Shown piece after piece: positions 16,315 through 24,226 of a stretch of DNA of 62,185 nucleotides. The DNA comes from a virus. The position numbers and the translations under genes are program-made. Position 1 is the first letter of the stretch. Every line of letters starts with the position of its first letter. Location: IMG/VR virus record IMGVR_UViG_3300047189_000049, positions 1 to 62,185 of that record, one strand, 5' to 3'. Below the pieces are notes generated by a model that did no database searches, was not told where the DNA came from, and saw nothing but the letters and a program-made list of their open reading frames with translations.

Positions 16315-16968
16315 TTACTTCGGGACCGAGCTGGCCTGCTGCAGGGTGGCCGTCACGGTGCCCGTGCCGCTGTTCAGCAGCACGCGGATGAAGACCGGAA
16401 CGTACGTGTAGCTCGACTGGATGTTGCCCGTCGCGGCAACCGCGGCGGCGTCTCCACTGTTGATCCACGTCATGTTGGCGGGCAGTACCGGGTTCGTCGG
16501 CGAGTTCGGGTCGTCGAGGGTCTGCTGCAGCGTGTAGTTCACCGTGCCGGACGCGGCCAGCATGGCGGCGATGGACGGCGCTGCCCAGCCATCCATGCGC
16601 GCCCACGGAGAGCCTGCGACACCGTTCGTGCCGACCTGAATCGCGCCCGTGGCGGCCGCGGAGATCGTCACTGACGTCACGGTCTTGTAGTCGAGCACCG
16701 AGGCCACGGTGCCGATGCCCGTGCCCGCGATGGTCTCGGAGATGACGTTGCCGGCCCAGTCGGTGCCGGTGACGACGAAGTTGTGGCCTACTTCGCTCGC
16801 CGCGAAGGTCAGCAGGACGCGACGCGGCTTGTCGAGCACCGCGACTCCGGCGACCACCGAGGCGCCGTTCAGTGTGAAAGCGCCGGCGCCGCCCGGCGTC
16901 TGCGAGAGCGCGATGGCGTTTGCGGACGCTGCAGCCAGAGGGCCGACGGAAATGACGATTGGGTTCAC
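16315..16968 (-). CDS. Beta-rich structural protein
   Basis: This 217-residue protein uses a GTG start at 16968 with AGGAGAGTCTC upstream. It is dominated by Val/Thr/Ala beta strands (VLLTFAASEVGHNFVVTGTD; ETIAGTGIGTVASVLDYKTV). It lies between the P22 gp4-like adaptor gene and a terminator. The sequence suggests a head or tail decoration protein, but I recognise no family. Confidence 0.6.
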   Translation of the reverse strand: MNPIVISVGPLAAASANAIALSQTPGGAGAFTLNGASVVAGVAVLDKPRRVLLTFAASEVGHNFVVTGTDWAGNVISETIAGTGIGTVASVLDYKTVTSVTISAAATGAIQVGTNGVAGSPWARMDGWAAPSIAAMLAASGTVNYTLQQTLDDPNSPTNPVLPANMTWINSGDAAAVAATGNIQSSYTYVPVFIRVLLNSGTGTVTATLQQASSVPK

Positions 16969-17000
16969 GAGACTCTCCTGCTACCTATGCGTTCACAAGC

Positions 17001-17030
17001 AAAAACGGGGGCGCGACGGCCCCCGTTTTT
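17001..17030. terminator. Bidirectional rho-independent terminator
   Basis: A perfect 12-bp stem AAAAACGGGGGC / GCCCCCGTTTTT with a 6-base loop lies between genes ending at 17058 and starting at 16968. The leftward RNA ends its stem in a U-run (TTTTT), so it can terminate the transcript from the capsid genes; the rightward direction also has Ts. Confidence 0.85.
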
Positions 17031-17057
17031 CAAGCGCGGGCCCTTTCGGGATCGCGA

Positions 17058-17393
17058 CTAGCGAATCTCTTCGCTTTCCAGCTTCCGGCCCGGCGCATGC
17101 GTGCCGTGCCGTGCGCTGGTGAACGGAGCCTTGTCCGAGCCCGTGCGGCCGCCGCTCTTGCGCGGCTTGTGGCCGGCATGATGCGCGCCGTGCTTGCCGT
17201 GCGGCTTGCCGACGTGCTTCTTCATGCGACCGCCGTGCTTGCGCTCACCGCGGGTCTCCTCGGCTTCCGAGTCGACCTTCTTCGCGTTCGTGCGCGGCTC
17301 CGGCTTCGTCGCCAGATCCATCGCCGACTCGTCGACGCCGTGCATGTTGCTCTTGTGCGCGATGCCGCCGCCCGTTGCCTTCTTGCCCTTCAT
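17058..17393 (-). CDS. Basic His/Lys/Gly-rich protein, probably virion-associated
   Basis: The 111-residue protein has almost no hydrophobic content: MKGKKATGGGIAHKSNMHGV, then KKVDSEAEETRGERKHGGRM, then KPHGKHGAHHAGHKPRKSGG. The very high Lys/Arg/His content suggests nucleic acid binding or disorder. It follows the capsid genes and precedes a strong terminator. The function is unknown. Confidence 0.6.
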   Translation of the reverse strand: MKGKKATGGGIAHKSNMHGVDESAMDLATKPEPRTNAKKVDSEAEETRGERKHGGRMKKHVGKPHGKHGAHHAGHKPRKSGGRTGSDKAPFTSARHGTHAPGRKLESEEIR

Positions 17394-17451
17394 CTCCGTC
17401 TCCCGTTGCAGGGCTTCGCCCCGCAGTGAATGTTACGCGCTACGCGCCGAA

Positions 17452-17964
17452 TCAGGTGTACTGACCGGCGGCGTACAGGTTGAAGCCCTGAATGTACTCG
17501 ACCAGCAGCTGCGCCGTGCCCGTGCCGGTGCCGCTCGAGGTGACAACCAGCTGCACATCAATCGTACTGCCGACGTTGTTCCAGTTGCCGACCTGCGTCG
17601 CGCCGCCCGAGCCCACGCCCGGGTTCACGATGTACTGGCCGACCACGAGACTGGCATTCGGGATCACATTCGCGTAGGCAGTAGCCGACACTGTGTTTCC
17701 GATGTTCAGCGTGGCAGCCGCGCTCCATGCCGCGCCGATGTTCAGGCTGATGCTCAGGATCTGGCTTCCCGCCGGCAGCACGATGGGGGTCGTCAGACCG
17801 CCAGTCGTATTCGCCTGCGTGATTGGCGTGCTCTGGATCAGCTGCGTGAAACCGACGTTCTGCGTGCCGCCCGTTGCCGAGCCCGCGCCGGCCAGCGTGC
17901 CGCTGCCGTCGCTCTGCAGTACGTTGCCCGCGAGCAGCGGACCCGTAAAGACTGATGCACCCAT
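17452..17964 (-). CDS. Head-associated beta-rich structural protein
   Basis: This 170-residue protein begins MGASVFTGPLLAGNVLQSDG and consists of beta strands with many Gly, Ser and Thr (PAGSQILSISLNIGAAWSAA). It follows the major capsid gene by 47 bases. Small proteins in this position are often capsid decoration proteins; that role is inferred from position and composition only. Confidence 0.6.
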   Translation of the reverse strand: MGASVFTGPLLAGNVLQSDGSGTLAGAGSATGGTQNVGFTQLIQSTPITQANTTGGLTTPIVLPAGSQILSISLNIGAAWSAAATLNIGNTVSATAYANVIPNASLVVGQYIVNPGVGSGGATQVGNWNNVGSTIDVQLVVTSSGTGTGTAQLLVEYIQGFNLYAAGQYT

Positions 17965-18011
17965 GTGTTTCTCCTGTTCAGAGAGGGCCGGCTCTCACCG
18001 GCCCCCAGTCC

Positions 18012-18926
18012 TTACGACGTCGGGAAGGTCGCCCAGATCGCGCGCCAGTTGAAGTAGTTGAACGAGAACCGCTCGTACCCCTTCACCAGCAGGTTGTCCG
18101 TGACGAAGTCCACCTGCATGTCCGTCTCGAAGGCGACGCGCTTCATGAACGCGAGGCCGTTGATGTTGGTCAGCAGGAACCACGCGAACTGCGAGGTCAG
18201 GAAGTCGTTGACCATGTAGCCTTCCGGCAGACCGCCAGCGGTCGTCAGGATGGCGTTCACGTCGTTGTCGGCCGTACCCGGGCGCAGGTCCGTCTTCGTC
18301 AGACGGATCGCCACCGGCTCCAGCTGCGGGGGCACGATCAGCTTCCGGGCGCGGGCGAAGACCTTCAGGCCCGCCTGATCCTTGAAGTTCGTGCGGACCG
18401 CGATCATGCCGTTCAGCAGGGTCGCCTCGTTCAGGTCGACCTCGGTGGAGGGCTTGTTCGCGACCGTGCCGCCGTCGATGGGGTGCGAGGTGCTGCACAG
18501 GGCAACGCCGTCACCACCGATGGCCGAGCTGTACGTGGTGGCCGTGTTGAGCACGTTCGCCGCGTAGATCTCCTTCGTCTGCTGGAAGCTCTCGATGAGG
18601 CCCAGATTCGACGGGTGAAACTGCGTTTTGTACAGGTTGTCGTCGATGGCCTTGCGCGTGATGGCATAGCCCAGCGCGAGCTCGATGTGCTCCTGATTGT
18701 AGACGTAGCGCTCGCCGGCGTTATTGTCGAACGACGTCTGCGCACCTTCCGTCTTCAGCTGCGCGAGCCCGAGGTACCGCATTTCGGCGGTACGTTCGAG
18801 AGCGAGCTTGCTGTCGTACTTCGTGAAGATCTTGTCGTACTGAGACGGGATCATCTCGTACTTGCCTTCGATGCCACGAAGCCCGGGCAGCAGAAGGTCC
18901 TTGATGGCTGAAAGATTGACGGCCAT
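18012..18926 (-). CDS. Major capsid protein (HK97-fold)
   Basis: The protein has 304 residues, a usual length for podovirus-like HK97-fold capsid proteins. It begins MAVNLSAIKDLLLPGLRGIE and contains GAQTSFDNNAGERYVYNQEH, LALGYAITRKAIDDNLYKTQ, a long spine-like helix and a C-terminal KGYERFSFNYFNWRAIWATF. The gene order scaffold, decoration-like protein, this gene and further head proteins supports the call. It has an ATG start at 18926. Confidence 0.8.
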   Translation of the reverse strand: MAVNLSAIKDLLLPGLRGIEGKYEMIPSQYDKIFTKYDSKLALERTAEMRYLGLAQLKTEGAQTSFDNNAGERYVYNQEHIELALGYAITRKAIDDNLYKTQFHPSNLGLIESFQQTKEIYAANVLNTATTYSSAIGGDGVALCSTSHPIDGGTVANKPSTEVDLNEATLLNGMIAVRTNFKDQAGLKVFARARKLIVPPQLEPVAIRLTKTDLRPGTADNDVNAILTTAGGLPEGYMVNDFLTSQFAWFLLTNINGLAFMKRVAFETDMQVDFVTDNLLVKGYERFSFNYFNWRAIWATFPTS

Positions 18927-18939
18927 GGCTAGTTACCCC

Positions 18940-19554
18940 TTATGCGCCGGTGAAGTTGCGGGTCGCGACGTCGTTGAAGGCGACGACAGCCCAGTCATAG
19001 GCCTGACCGTTGCCGACCGAGCCCTGCGAGCCCGGCGGATCCGTGACGATGCTCACGACGCGGAACGGGGCGTTGACGTTGTACGTCGCCGTGTTCAGGG
19101 TCGTGCTGTCCAGATACGCGCCCGACAGGCCGCTGGCGGCCGTGCCCGTGCCGATCACGAACCCGATGGTCGCGTTGACGTCGGCGGGGTTCGCGAGGCC
19201 GGTGGCGTCCGACTGCGCGACGAACTTCGCCTGCGGGTCGTTGACGATGTAGCCCGTCACGTAGTTGGACGAGGCAACGTCGCTGCCCGGCCAGTAGTTC
19301 GACCAGACCTTGCGCTTCTGGGCGACCGAGACGTACTCGCAGCCGACGAAGATGCCGGCGATGCCGAGGATGCCCGGGGTGGCGCCGGTGCTCGCGCTCT
19401 GCGCGACGGAACCGTCGGCCTGCAGCGTGACCGGGTCACCGTAGTAGATGGCGCTCGCGTTGTAGTTGACGCGGACGGCGACCTGTTCGAAGGTCGGCGA
19501 AGAGCCGGTGCCAGAGATCTGGCGGAATCCGAAAGGCGTATTAGTATTCGCCAT
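18940..19554 (-). CDS. Head protein upstream of the capsid gene (decoration-type)
   Basis: This 204-residue protein starts at the ATG at 19554 with AGGAG upstream; the upstream extension of the frame is not protein-like. It reads MANTNTPFGFRQISGTGSSP and is beta-rich, with a GILGIAGIFVGCEYVSVAQK segment and an IGFVIGTGTAASGLSGAYLD segment. Proteins beginning ANTNTPFGFR are commonly found next to capsid genes in related phages and are annotated as hypothetical or decoration proteins. It precedes the capsid gene by 13 bases. Confidence 0.7.
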   Translation of the reverse strand: MANTNTPFGFRQISGTGSSPTFEQVAVRVNYNASAIYYGDPVTLQADGSVAQSASTGATPGILGIAGIFVGCEYVSVAQKRKVWSNYWPGSDVASSNYVTGYIVNDPQAKFVAQSDATGLANPADVNATIGFVIGTGTAASGLSGAYLDSTTLNTATYNVNAPFRVVSIVTDPPGSQGSVGNGQAYDWAVVAFNDVATRNFTGA

Positions 19555-19695
19555 GACGAGAACTCCTGATGGAGGTCGTCGTCTGGCGCCGGGCCGACTA
19601 GACCGAATTTTGGTTGCGACCACTCACCGGGAGCGGTATGGGGCGAACTTACTGCCCGCGAACACCCGGCGTCAACACTTCGTGCAAATTATTTC

Positions 19696-19724
19696 TTGAC
19701 AAGCGGGTGAAACTGCCTTATACT
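19696..19724 (+). promoter_or_regulatory. Sigma70-type promoter of the rightward moron gene
   Basis: TTGACA (19696-19701), a 17-base spacer and TATACT (19719-19724) form a near-consensus promoter. It points right, against all neighbouring head genes, and is followed 32 bases later by the ATG at 19756 with GAGGTGG upstream. Confidence 0.85.
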
Positions 19725-19755
19725 ACCTGTGATCGATCAAATAACGAGGTGGCGT

Positions 19756-19950
19756 ATGGCGATTTCCGACGTGGACCTGCTGAAGGTGCAGGAGCTCAAG
19801 ACGGACCTCTACTGCATCTGGGAGCAACTCGACGAGCTTGCCAGAAAGTACGAGAAGTCCAATCCGCGAGACCCGGATACACAGGGGCTTGTCGTATGCG
19901 CGAATGTGCTTGACTCGCTGGACAGCAGGATGGGACAGCTGTTCACCTGA
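19756..19950 (+). CDS. Moron-type small helical protein
   Basis: The 64-residue protein begins MAISDVDLLKVQELKTDLYC and is a single helical, charged chain ending DSLDSRMGQLFT. It is the only rightward gene in the first 44 kb and has its own sigma70 promoter upstream and a hairpin downstream. This is the layout of a moron inserted between virion genes. The ATG at 19756 has GAGGTGG upstream; a start nine codons earlier would lie too close to the promoter. The function is unknown; morons often alter host behaviour or block other phages. Confidence 0.7.
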   Translation: MAISDVDLLKVQELKTDLYCIWEQLDELARKYEKSNPRDPDTQGLVVCANVLDSLDSRMGQLFT

Positions 19951-19963
19951 CATCCAGAAAAGG

Positions 19964-19990
19964 TGCGGGATAGCTGGATACTATCCCGCA
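19964..19990. terminator. Hairpin between convergent genes
   Basis: A perfect 10-bp inverted repeat TGCGGGATAG / CTATCCCGCA with a 7-base loop follows the moron gene. On the minus strand it is followed by CCTTTTCTGG, so it may act as a terminator more for leftward RNA than for the moron; the rightward side lacks a T-run. Confidence 0.6.
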
Positions 19991-19997
19991 TGAGGCA

Positions 19998-20246
19998 TCA
20001 CGCAGCGGGGGGATCCGCGGGCGTGAAGTCAACGTAGAACTCGCGGCCGGGGACGAACTCCTTGGCCGCGACTTCGTTGATGGTGCCGAGCTTGATGGTG
20101 CCGCCCGGCGTCCACCGGTAGAACTGCTCGTTCTCCGGGGACCCGCTCATGACCGGCTGAAGCTCGACCTGCGCGACACGCTGCATGCGCTCGCTGTCGT
20201 ACGAGTCTGTCACCGTGATGACCTTGAACTTGGCGCGAACCGTCAT
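19998..20246 (-). CDS. Hypothetical protein of the head operon
   Basis: This 82-residue protein reads MTVRAKFKVITVTDSYDSER, then VAQVELQPVMSGSPENEQFY and ends DFTPADPPAA. Short proteins with this beta-strand opening and a P-x-x-x-G-S-P-E-N-x-x-F segment occur in head gene clusters of other phages, where they are uncharacterised. It follows the 205-residue gene by three bases. Confidence 0.65.
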   Translation of the reverse strand: MTVRAKFKVITVTDSYDSERMQRVAQVELQPVMSGSPENEQFYRWTPGGTIKLGTINEVAAKEFVPGREFYVDFTPADPPAA

Positions 20247-20249
20247 GGC

Positions 20250-20867
20250 CTACTCCTTCGGGATCGGGATGGATTCGATGGACTTCGAGACGCTGGCCAG
20301 CGACGCACCCTTGTTGTCGCGCCCGAATTGGCCCTGCGGGGCCTCGGCCAGCGACGACTCCTTGGCGCGCACCTGCAGCTGGGCCTTGCGCTTGTCGCGC
20401 GCCTTGGACTCCATGGTGAGCTCCATCGGGCGCTCCATCAGGATCATGCCGTCGCGCGTGATCGTGCCCGCGGTGCTGCCGCTCGGCATCATCTCGGGGT
20501 GGCGACGCGCCGGCACCGGCTCCCAGCCGTTCATGCGCAGGTTCACGTCGTACGACGGGTCGTCCTTGCCCAGCACCGTGTGGCGCTTCCACTGGTAGTC
20601 CCAACCCTCGGGGATGATCGACTGGTCGATGGCGAACTTGTCGCCCTCGTCGATCTCGTCGCCGCGGTGGTCGCGGATCTGCTTGGCACGCAGGGCCGCG
20701 CGCTCGCGCGATGTCATGCCGCGGCTGTCGACGACCGGCTCGGGAGAACCAGCCGCCGGTGCATTGGCCTCGGCCTCGACCGCATCGGCGGCGGTCTTCA
20801 GCTGGTTGTTCTTCGGCCGCACGCGCCGGATCGGGCGCGACGGGGTAGCGGTGGCTTCGGCGGTCAT
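20250..20867 (-). CDS. Head-region protein of unknown function
   Basis: The 205-residue protein has a basic, disordered N-terminus (SRPIRRVRPKNNQLK) and a middle GDKFAIDQSIIPEGWDYQWK, then YDVNLRMNGWEPVPARRHPE and GMILMERPMELTMESKARDK. The PEGWDYQWKR...GWEPVPA pattern is shared by a conserved family of phage head-region proteins of unknown role. It overlaps the scaffold gene's stop by ATGA, suggesting coupled translation. Confidence 0.7.
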   Translation of the reverse strand: MTAEATATPSRPIRRVRPKNNQLKTAADAVEAEANAPAAGSPEPVVDSRGMTSRERAALRAKQIRDHRGDEIDEGDKFAIDQSIIPEGWDYQWKRHTVLGKDDPSYDVNLRMNGWEPVPARRHPEMMPSGSTAGTITRDGMILMERPMELTMESKARDKRKAQLQVRAKESSLAEAPQGQFGRDNKGASLASVSKSIESIPIPKE

Positions 20868-21748
20868 GACAGCTTCCCTTCGCGCTGGAGCGCGAGCTTG
20901 TTGGCGGCGTATTCCTGAGGCGTCTGGCCCATGTTGGCGGCCATCTCGCGCTCTTCCTTGGTCAGGCGCACGACCTGCGGCCGGCTACCCGTGCCGCCAC
21001 CTCCACGGCTCACCGGGGCAGCTGCAGGGGCGGCGCTGCGACCACCGCTGGCCTGCGCCGCGGTGTCGCCCGTCGGGGCTTCAGCGGACGCCGTGCTCGC
21101 CGTGTCGTTCGAGTACCCCATGGTCTTCTCGACGGCGGCGAAGTACTCGCTGGTCTCGGCGGTCAGACCGTCGGCCAGCGCAGCGTGGTGGGCGGCGAGC
21201 ATCTTGTTGTACTTGCGCGGGTCCTTGGCGACCTCCGGGTGCGCACGCACCCACGCCGCCGACCGCGGGGCGAGCTTCGCTGCCAGCGCCTCGACCTCGT
21301 CGCTCGGCTCGGTCCTGCGCTGCACCGGCTGCTGCTGTTCGAGGGCGGACTTGCCCTGATTCAGCTGCACCAGCTTCGAGGCGTTCTCGGCGACGCGCGC
21401 GTTGATGTCGAACTCGGCATCGATGTCGCCCGCGGCGCGAGCCTCGGACAGCTGACGCTTCAGCAGGTTGTTGTCCTGCTTCACCGTCTCGATGGCGTTG
21501 GTGATCAGCGCGAGGTTCGAGGTGTGCACCTCGCCGCCGGCGGCAGCCAGATGCGACTCGGCATTGCTCGCGCGCGACTCGGCAGCGATGCGACCGTTGC
21601 GCTCGCTTTCCAGATCGCGCGTGAGCTTCGCGATGGCGTCGTCAGCGCTCGGCGCCGCAGCGGCGGCGGGCTTGCCATCGGCAGCGGTGTCGTCGCCGTC
21701 GACAATCACTTCGAGGTCGTCTTCGGGGATCTTTGATTCGGTGGCCAT
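20864..21748 (-). CDS. Scaffolding-type protein
   Basis: The protein has 294 residues from the ATG at 21748 (MATESKIPEDDLEVIVDGDD), with GGAG upstream. It has an acidic N-terminus, a long predicted coiled coil (KLTRDLESERNGRIAAESRA; KQDNNLLKRQLSEARAAGDI), a charged middle and a disordered Ala/Gly-rich region before a basic helical C-terminus. This architecture and its place just before the head genes fit a capsid scaffold that leaves during maturation. No protease motif is seen in it. Confidence 0.65.
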   Translation of the reverse strand: MATESKIPEDDLEVIVDGDDTAADGKPAAAAAPSADDAIAKLTRDLESERNGRIAAESRASNAESHLAAAGGEVHTSNLALITNAIETVKQDNNLLKRQLSEARAAGDIDAEFDINARVAENASKLVQLNQGKSALEQQQPVQRRTEPSDEVEALAAKLAPRSAAWVRAHPEVAKDPRKYNKMLAAHHAALADGLTAETSEYFAAVEKTMGYSNDTASTASAEAPTGDTAAQASGGRSAAPAAAPVSRGGGGTGSRPQVVRLTKEEREMAANMGQTPQEYAANKLALQREGKLS

Positions 21749-21759
21749 GGGGACTCCAG

Positions 21760-22167
21760 TTACCAGACTCGTTCGGGGTGGGAGATGCGCATGCGGATGC
21801 TGTCGTCCGAAAGCATGCGGCAGATGACGCCAGACGAGCCCGAGGGCGCGGCATCGTTCTTGATGCCGAGACTCCAGCCATCGCTGACACGGAACACGAT
21901 CCAGTCGCCGACGCTGAACTTCGCGTCGTCGCGCCATTCGAGGCACGCGTCGGGGCCCATCTTCACGATCAGGCCGACCTTGGACTGGTACTTGTCTTCG
22001 TCGCGCGTCGCATCGGGGAGGATGAGACCGCCAGCCGTCTTCTCGGGACGGATGTAAACGGCGACGAGGATCTGGTTCGAGCACACTTCGACGTCGCTGA
22101 TGTTGCCGAGCGACCGATAAATCTCGGCGGCTGGGTCGACGTTGCGTAGTGCTACTGCTTTGGACAT
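21760..22167 (-). CDS. GroES/Cpn10-like co-chaperonin
   Basis: The 135-residue protein contains the Cpn10 core: NQILVAVYIRPEKTAGGLIL, then PDATRDEDKYQSKVGLIVKM and FSVGDWIVFRVSDGWSLGIK. The KTAGGLILP region corresponds to the GroES mobile-loop flank and the VGDWIVF strand to the conserved VGD element. It is longer than host GroES (about 97) by extensions at both ends. It lies immediately upstream of the scaffold and capsid genes, so it could steer host GroEL to fold capsid protein, as T4 gp31 does. The start has GGAGATCAC upstream. Confidence 0.75.
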   Translation of the reverse strand: MSKAVALRNVDPAAEIYRSLGNISDVEVCSNQILVAVYIRPEKTAGGLILPDATRDEDKYQSKVGLIVKMGPDACLEWRDDAKFSVGDWIVFRVSDGWSLGIKNDAAPSGSSGVICRMLSDDSIRMRISHPERVW

Positions 22168-22175
22168 GTGATCTC

Positions 22176-22379
22176 CTAGGTGCGCTTGTTGATGGTGGAC
22201 TCGGCTTCAGAAATTATTTCCAGCGACGCGCGCAGCCCCGCGATCCTTCCGCAGAGGCCGCAGTAGGCTGGGTAGTCGGTGGCGACGGAGGGGTTTTCGA
22301 GTTGGGTGCGCAGCTCCTCGATCTGGAGTGAGATCTGCTTCTCGAATTCGCGTGCGATCAGCGTGTTGACAGTTGACAT
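22176..22379 (-). CDS. Small helical hypothetical protein
   Basis: This 67-residue protein reads STVNTLIAREFEKQISLQIE, then YPAYCGLCGRIAGLRASLEI and ends STINKRT. It is almost entirely helical and contains a CGLCG pair. It lies between a terminator and the co-chaperonin gene and would be the first gene of the capsid transcript. The family is not recognised. Confidence 0.6.
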   Translation of the reverse strand: MSTVNTLIAREFEKQISLQIEELRTQLENPSVATDYPAYCGLCGRIAGLRASLEIISEAESTINKRT

Positions 22380-22402
22380 GCGCGGACTATATGCGGCGCG
22401 CG

Positions 22403-22439
22403 GGCAAAAAGAAAGGCGGCTAAGTCCTTTTAGCCGCCT
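22403..22439 (-). terminator. Rho-independent terminator
   Basis: On the minus strand a 10-bp stem AGGCGGCTAA / TTAGCCGCCT with a 6-base loop is followed by TTCTTTTTGCCC. It separates the proline-rich virion gene (ends 22497) from the small gene and co-chaperonin, so it ends the portal-polyvalent transcript. Confidence 0.85.
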
Positions 22440-22496
22440 CGCGCCCGCGGTGTCTGCCGCGGGGGCCCTCTCCCCTCAGAAAGCGTGAACTGGTTC

Positions 22497-23540
22497 TTAC
22501 TTCATGCGGCTCTTGGCGAATGCCGCACCGTACTTGCGGTCCTTCTCCAGCCGACCAGCACCACCACCGGAGCCATTCTCCATGTGGATCGTGCGGCCGC
22601 CGTTCTTGCGCGGCATGGGGCCCGGAGGCGGCATCGGCGGCGGACCACCAGCGCCCGGCGGCGGCATGCCCGGCGGACCCATCGGCGGCTTCATCATGCC
22701 CGGCGGCGGCATGGGCGGCGCGCCCGGCGGCGGCATCGGCGGCATCGGAGGCTTGTCGTCCTTCTTGCCGGCACCGATGATGATGTTGATATTGGTCTTG
22801 CCGCCACCCTTGCGAGCGATGCGGTCGCCGACCGGGCGAGTGCCACCAGTCAGCGCAGCAGACAGTGCGCCGCCGACCTTCTTCGCGGCGCGCAGCGCCT
22901 TCGGCTTGACCATCTTGCGCACGAGCTTCTTGTCCTCGGCGACGTCGCTGTGCGCGCGGCCACCGCTCTTGCGCTGCGCGGCGTCCACCGCGTCATCGAT
23001 CTGCTTCTGGCGACCACTGACCTTGTCGGCAGCGGCGCCCGCGGCACCGGAGCCCAGCGCATCACGGCCCGAGCCCGGCATGAGCTTGCCGGCGAGCTCC
23101 TTCACGCGATCCTTCACGGCGCCCATGTAGGTGGGCTTCTCGTACTCGTCGACCGGGCCGCCATCGGCGCGCTTGATCTTGCCGCCGCGCTTGAATCCGC
23201 CGACCTGCTTCTCGCCGGCGCGCTTCTCGTTCGCCGACTTCACGTCGCGGTTGACGTAGTCGCTGGCCGTCATGCCGCCACTGGCGTAGCCGCAGTCCTT
23301 GAGCCGGCGCTGCACGCGGTCGGCGCGCTTGGCCTCGCTGTGACCGTGCATCTCCACGACCTTGCCGCCCTTCTTGAACTGGCGGCGCGAGACGGGGCGC
23401 TCGCCGGACTGCACGGAAGCACGCAGAGGCCCCGGAGTCGCGTAGTCGCTGGCGTCGACATGGGTGGCATCGCTGCCGCCAGACATGGTCTTGGCCTTCG
23501 CCATGCGGGCTTCGCGGATGGACTTGGCGGAATGGGACAT
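22497..23540 (-). CDS. Basic, Pro/Gly/Met-rich virion-type protein
   Basis: The 347-residue protein has a basic half (SHSAKSIREARMAKAKTMSG; QFKKGGKVVEMHGHSEAKR) with several KKGGK/RGGKIKR elements. A low-complexity stretch of PPMPPPG repeats follows (about residues 265-310), then GGRTIHMENGSGGGAGRLEK and KSRMK. It lies between the polyvalent/pyrophosphatase genes and the capsid block. Repeated GGK patches also appear in this phage's other large virion proteins, suggesting a DNA-contacting or ejected component. The function is inferred. Confidence 0.6.
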   Translation of the reverse strand: MSHSAKSIREARMAKAKTMSGGSDATHVDASDYATPGPLRASVQSGERPVSRRQFKKGGKVVEMHGHSEAKRADRVQRRLKDCGYASGGMTASDYVNRDVKSANEKRAGEKQVGGFKRGGKIKRADGGPVDEYEKPTYMGAVKDRVKELAGKLMPGSGRDALGSGAAGAAADKVSGRQKQIDDAVDAAQRKSGGRAHSDVAEDKKLVRKMVKPKALRAAKKVGGALSAALTGGTRPVGDRIARKGGGKTNINIIIGAGKKDDKPPMPPMPPPGAPPMPPPGMMKPPMGPPGMPPPGAGGPPPMPPPGPMPRKNGGRTIHMENGSGGGAGRLEKDRKYGAAFAKSRMK

Positions 23541-23557
23541 GAACGTCTCCGGCTGAA

Positions 23558-24226
23558 CTACCGCTTTGCAGCGGACGAAGTGATTGACAGTGCCCGGTCG
23601 ATGATAGATCGACTCCGGGCCGGGCGCAAAGTCTTACCTGACGCCAGCCACGCCTTGAAGGCGTCCATGGACATCGTCTCGATGCTGGAGCAGCGGTCCC
23701 TGCCTTTCCCGTCGCTGAAGGCGGCCTCGTAGCAGCGCAGGGCGTCGCGCTCGCTGTCGAAGCCGATCATGACCTTGTGCTCGTCGAAGTCGCCGGTGCG
23801 GTGATCGCACTGGTTGACCACGAAGACCATGGGGCTTTCGAGGTCCGGGCCCAGATAGACGTCGACGTGGTCGCCGTCGGCGCCCGTCGTGCGCTTGATG
23901 TAGCCGTAGTCTGCCGGCATCACGCAGCGCCACGCGTGGCCACGGCCGTCCGTGCCGCTGCGCTCGCTGCCCTTCTTGTTCTCGATGCTGATGTCGAGGC
24001 CCTGCACGAGCTTGTGCTCTTTGCGGTAGTTGCCCGCGGCGATCTGCGCCTTGCTGGGCGAATGATCGACCTTGCCGCCGCTGGCGAAGCGCTTGCGCTG
24101 CCAGTTCATCGCGGGGCCAGTCGTGCACTCCATGCCGCCATGGGCGTGCACGGGCTCCTCGTTGTCGACCTGCGTGTGCAGGTTGTGGAACTGCTGGTAG
24201 AAGTCCTCCATCCCGAGCTTGCTCAT
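23558..24226 (-). CDS. Inorganic pyrophosphatase-like domain protein of the polyvalent-protein group (InPase)
   Basis: The 222-residue protein contains the InPase-like core of phage polyvalent systems: HKLVQGLDISIENKKGSERS, then MPADYGYIKRTTGADGDHVD and VYLGPDLESPMVFVVNQCDH, then FDEHKVMIGFDSERDALRCY. Asp-rich GDHVDVYLGPD matches the metal-binding pattern of inorganic pyrophosphatases. The gene overlaps the giant polyvalent gene by ATGA, so the two are co-translated. Polyvalent-type proteins are believed to enter the host with phage DNA and disarm defences. Confidence 0.75.
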   Translation of the reverse strand: MSKLGMEDFYQQFHNLHTQVDNEEPVHAHGGMECTTGPAMNWQRKRFASGGKVDHSPSKAQIAAGNYRKEHKLVQGLDISIENKKGSERSGTDGRGHAWRCVMPADYGYIKRTTGADGDHVDVYLGPDLESPMVFVVNQCDHRTGDFDEHKVMIGFDSERDALRCYEAAFSDGKGRDRCSSIETMSMDAFKAWLASGKTLRPARSRSIIDRALSITSSAAKR

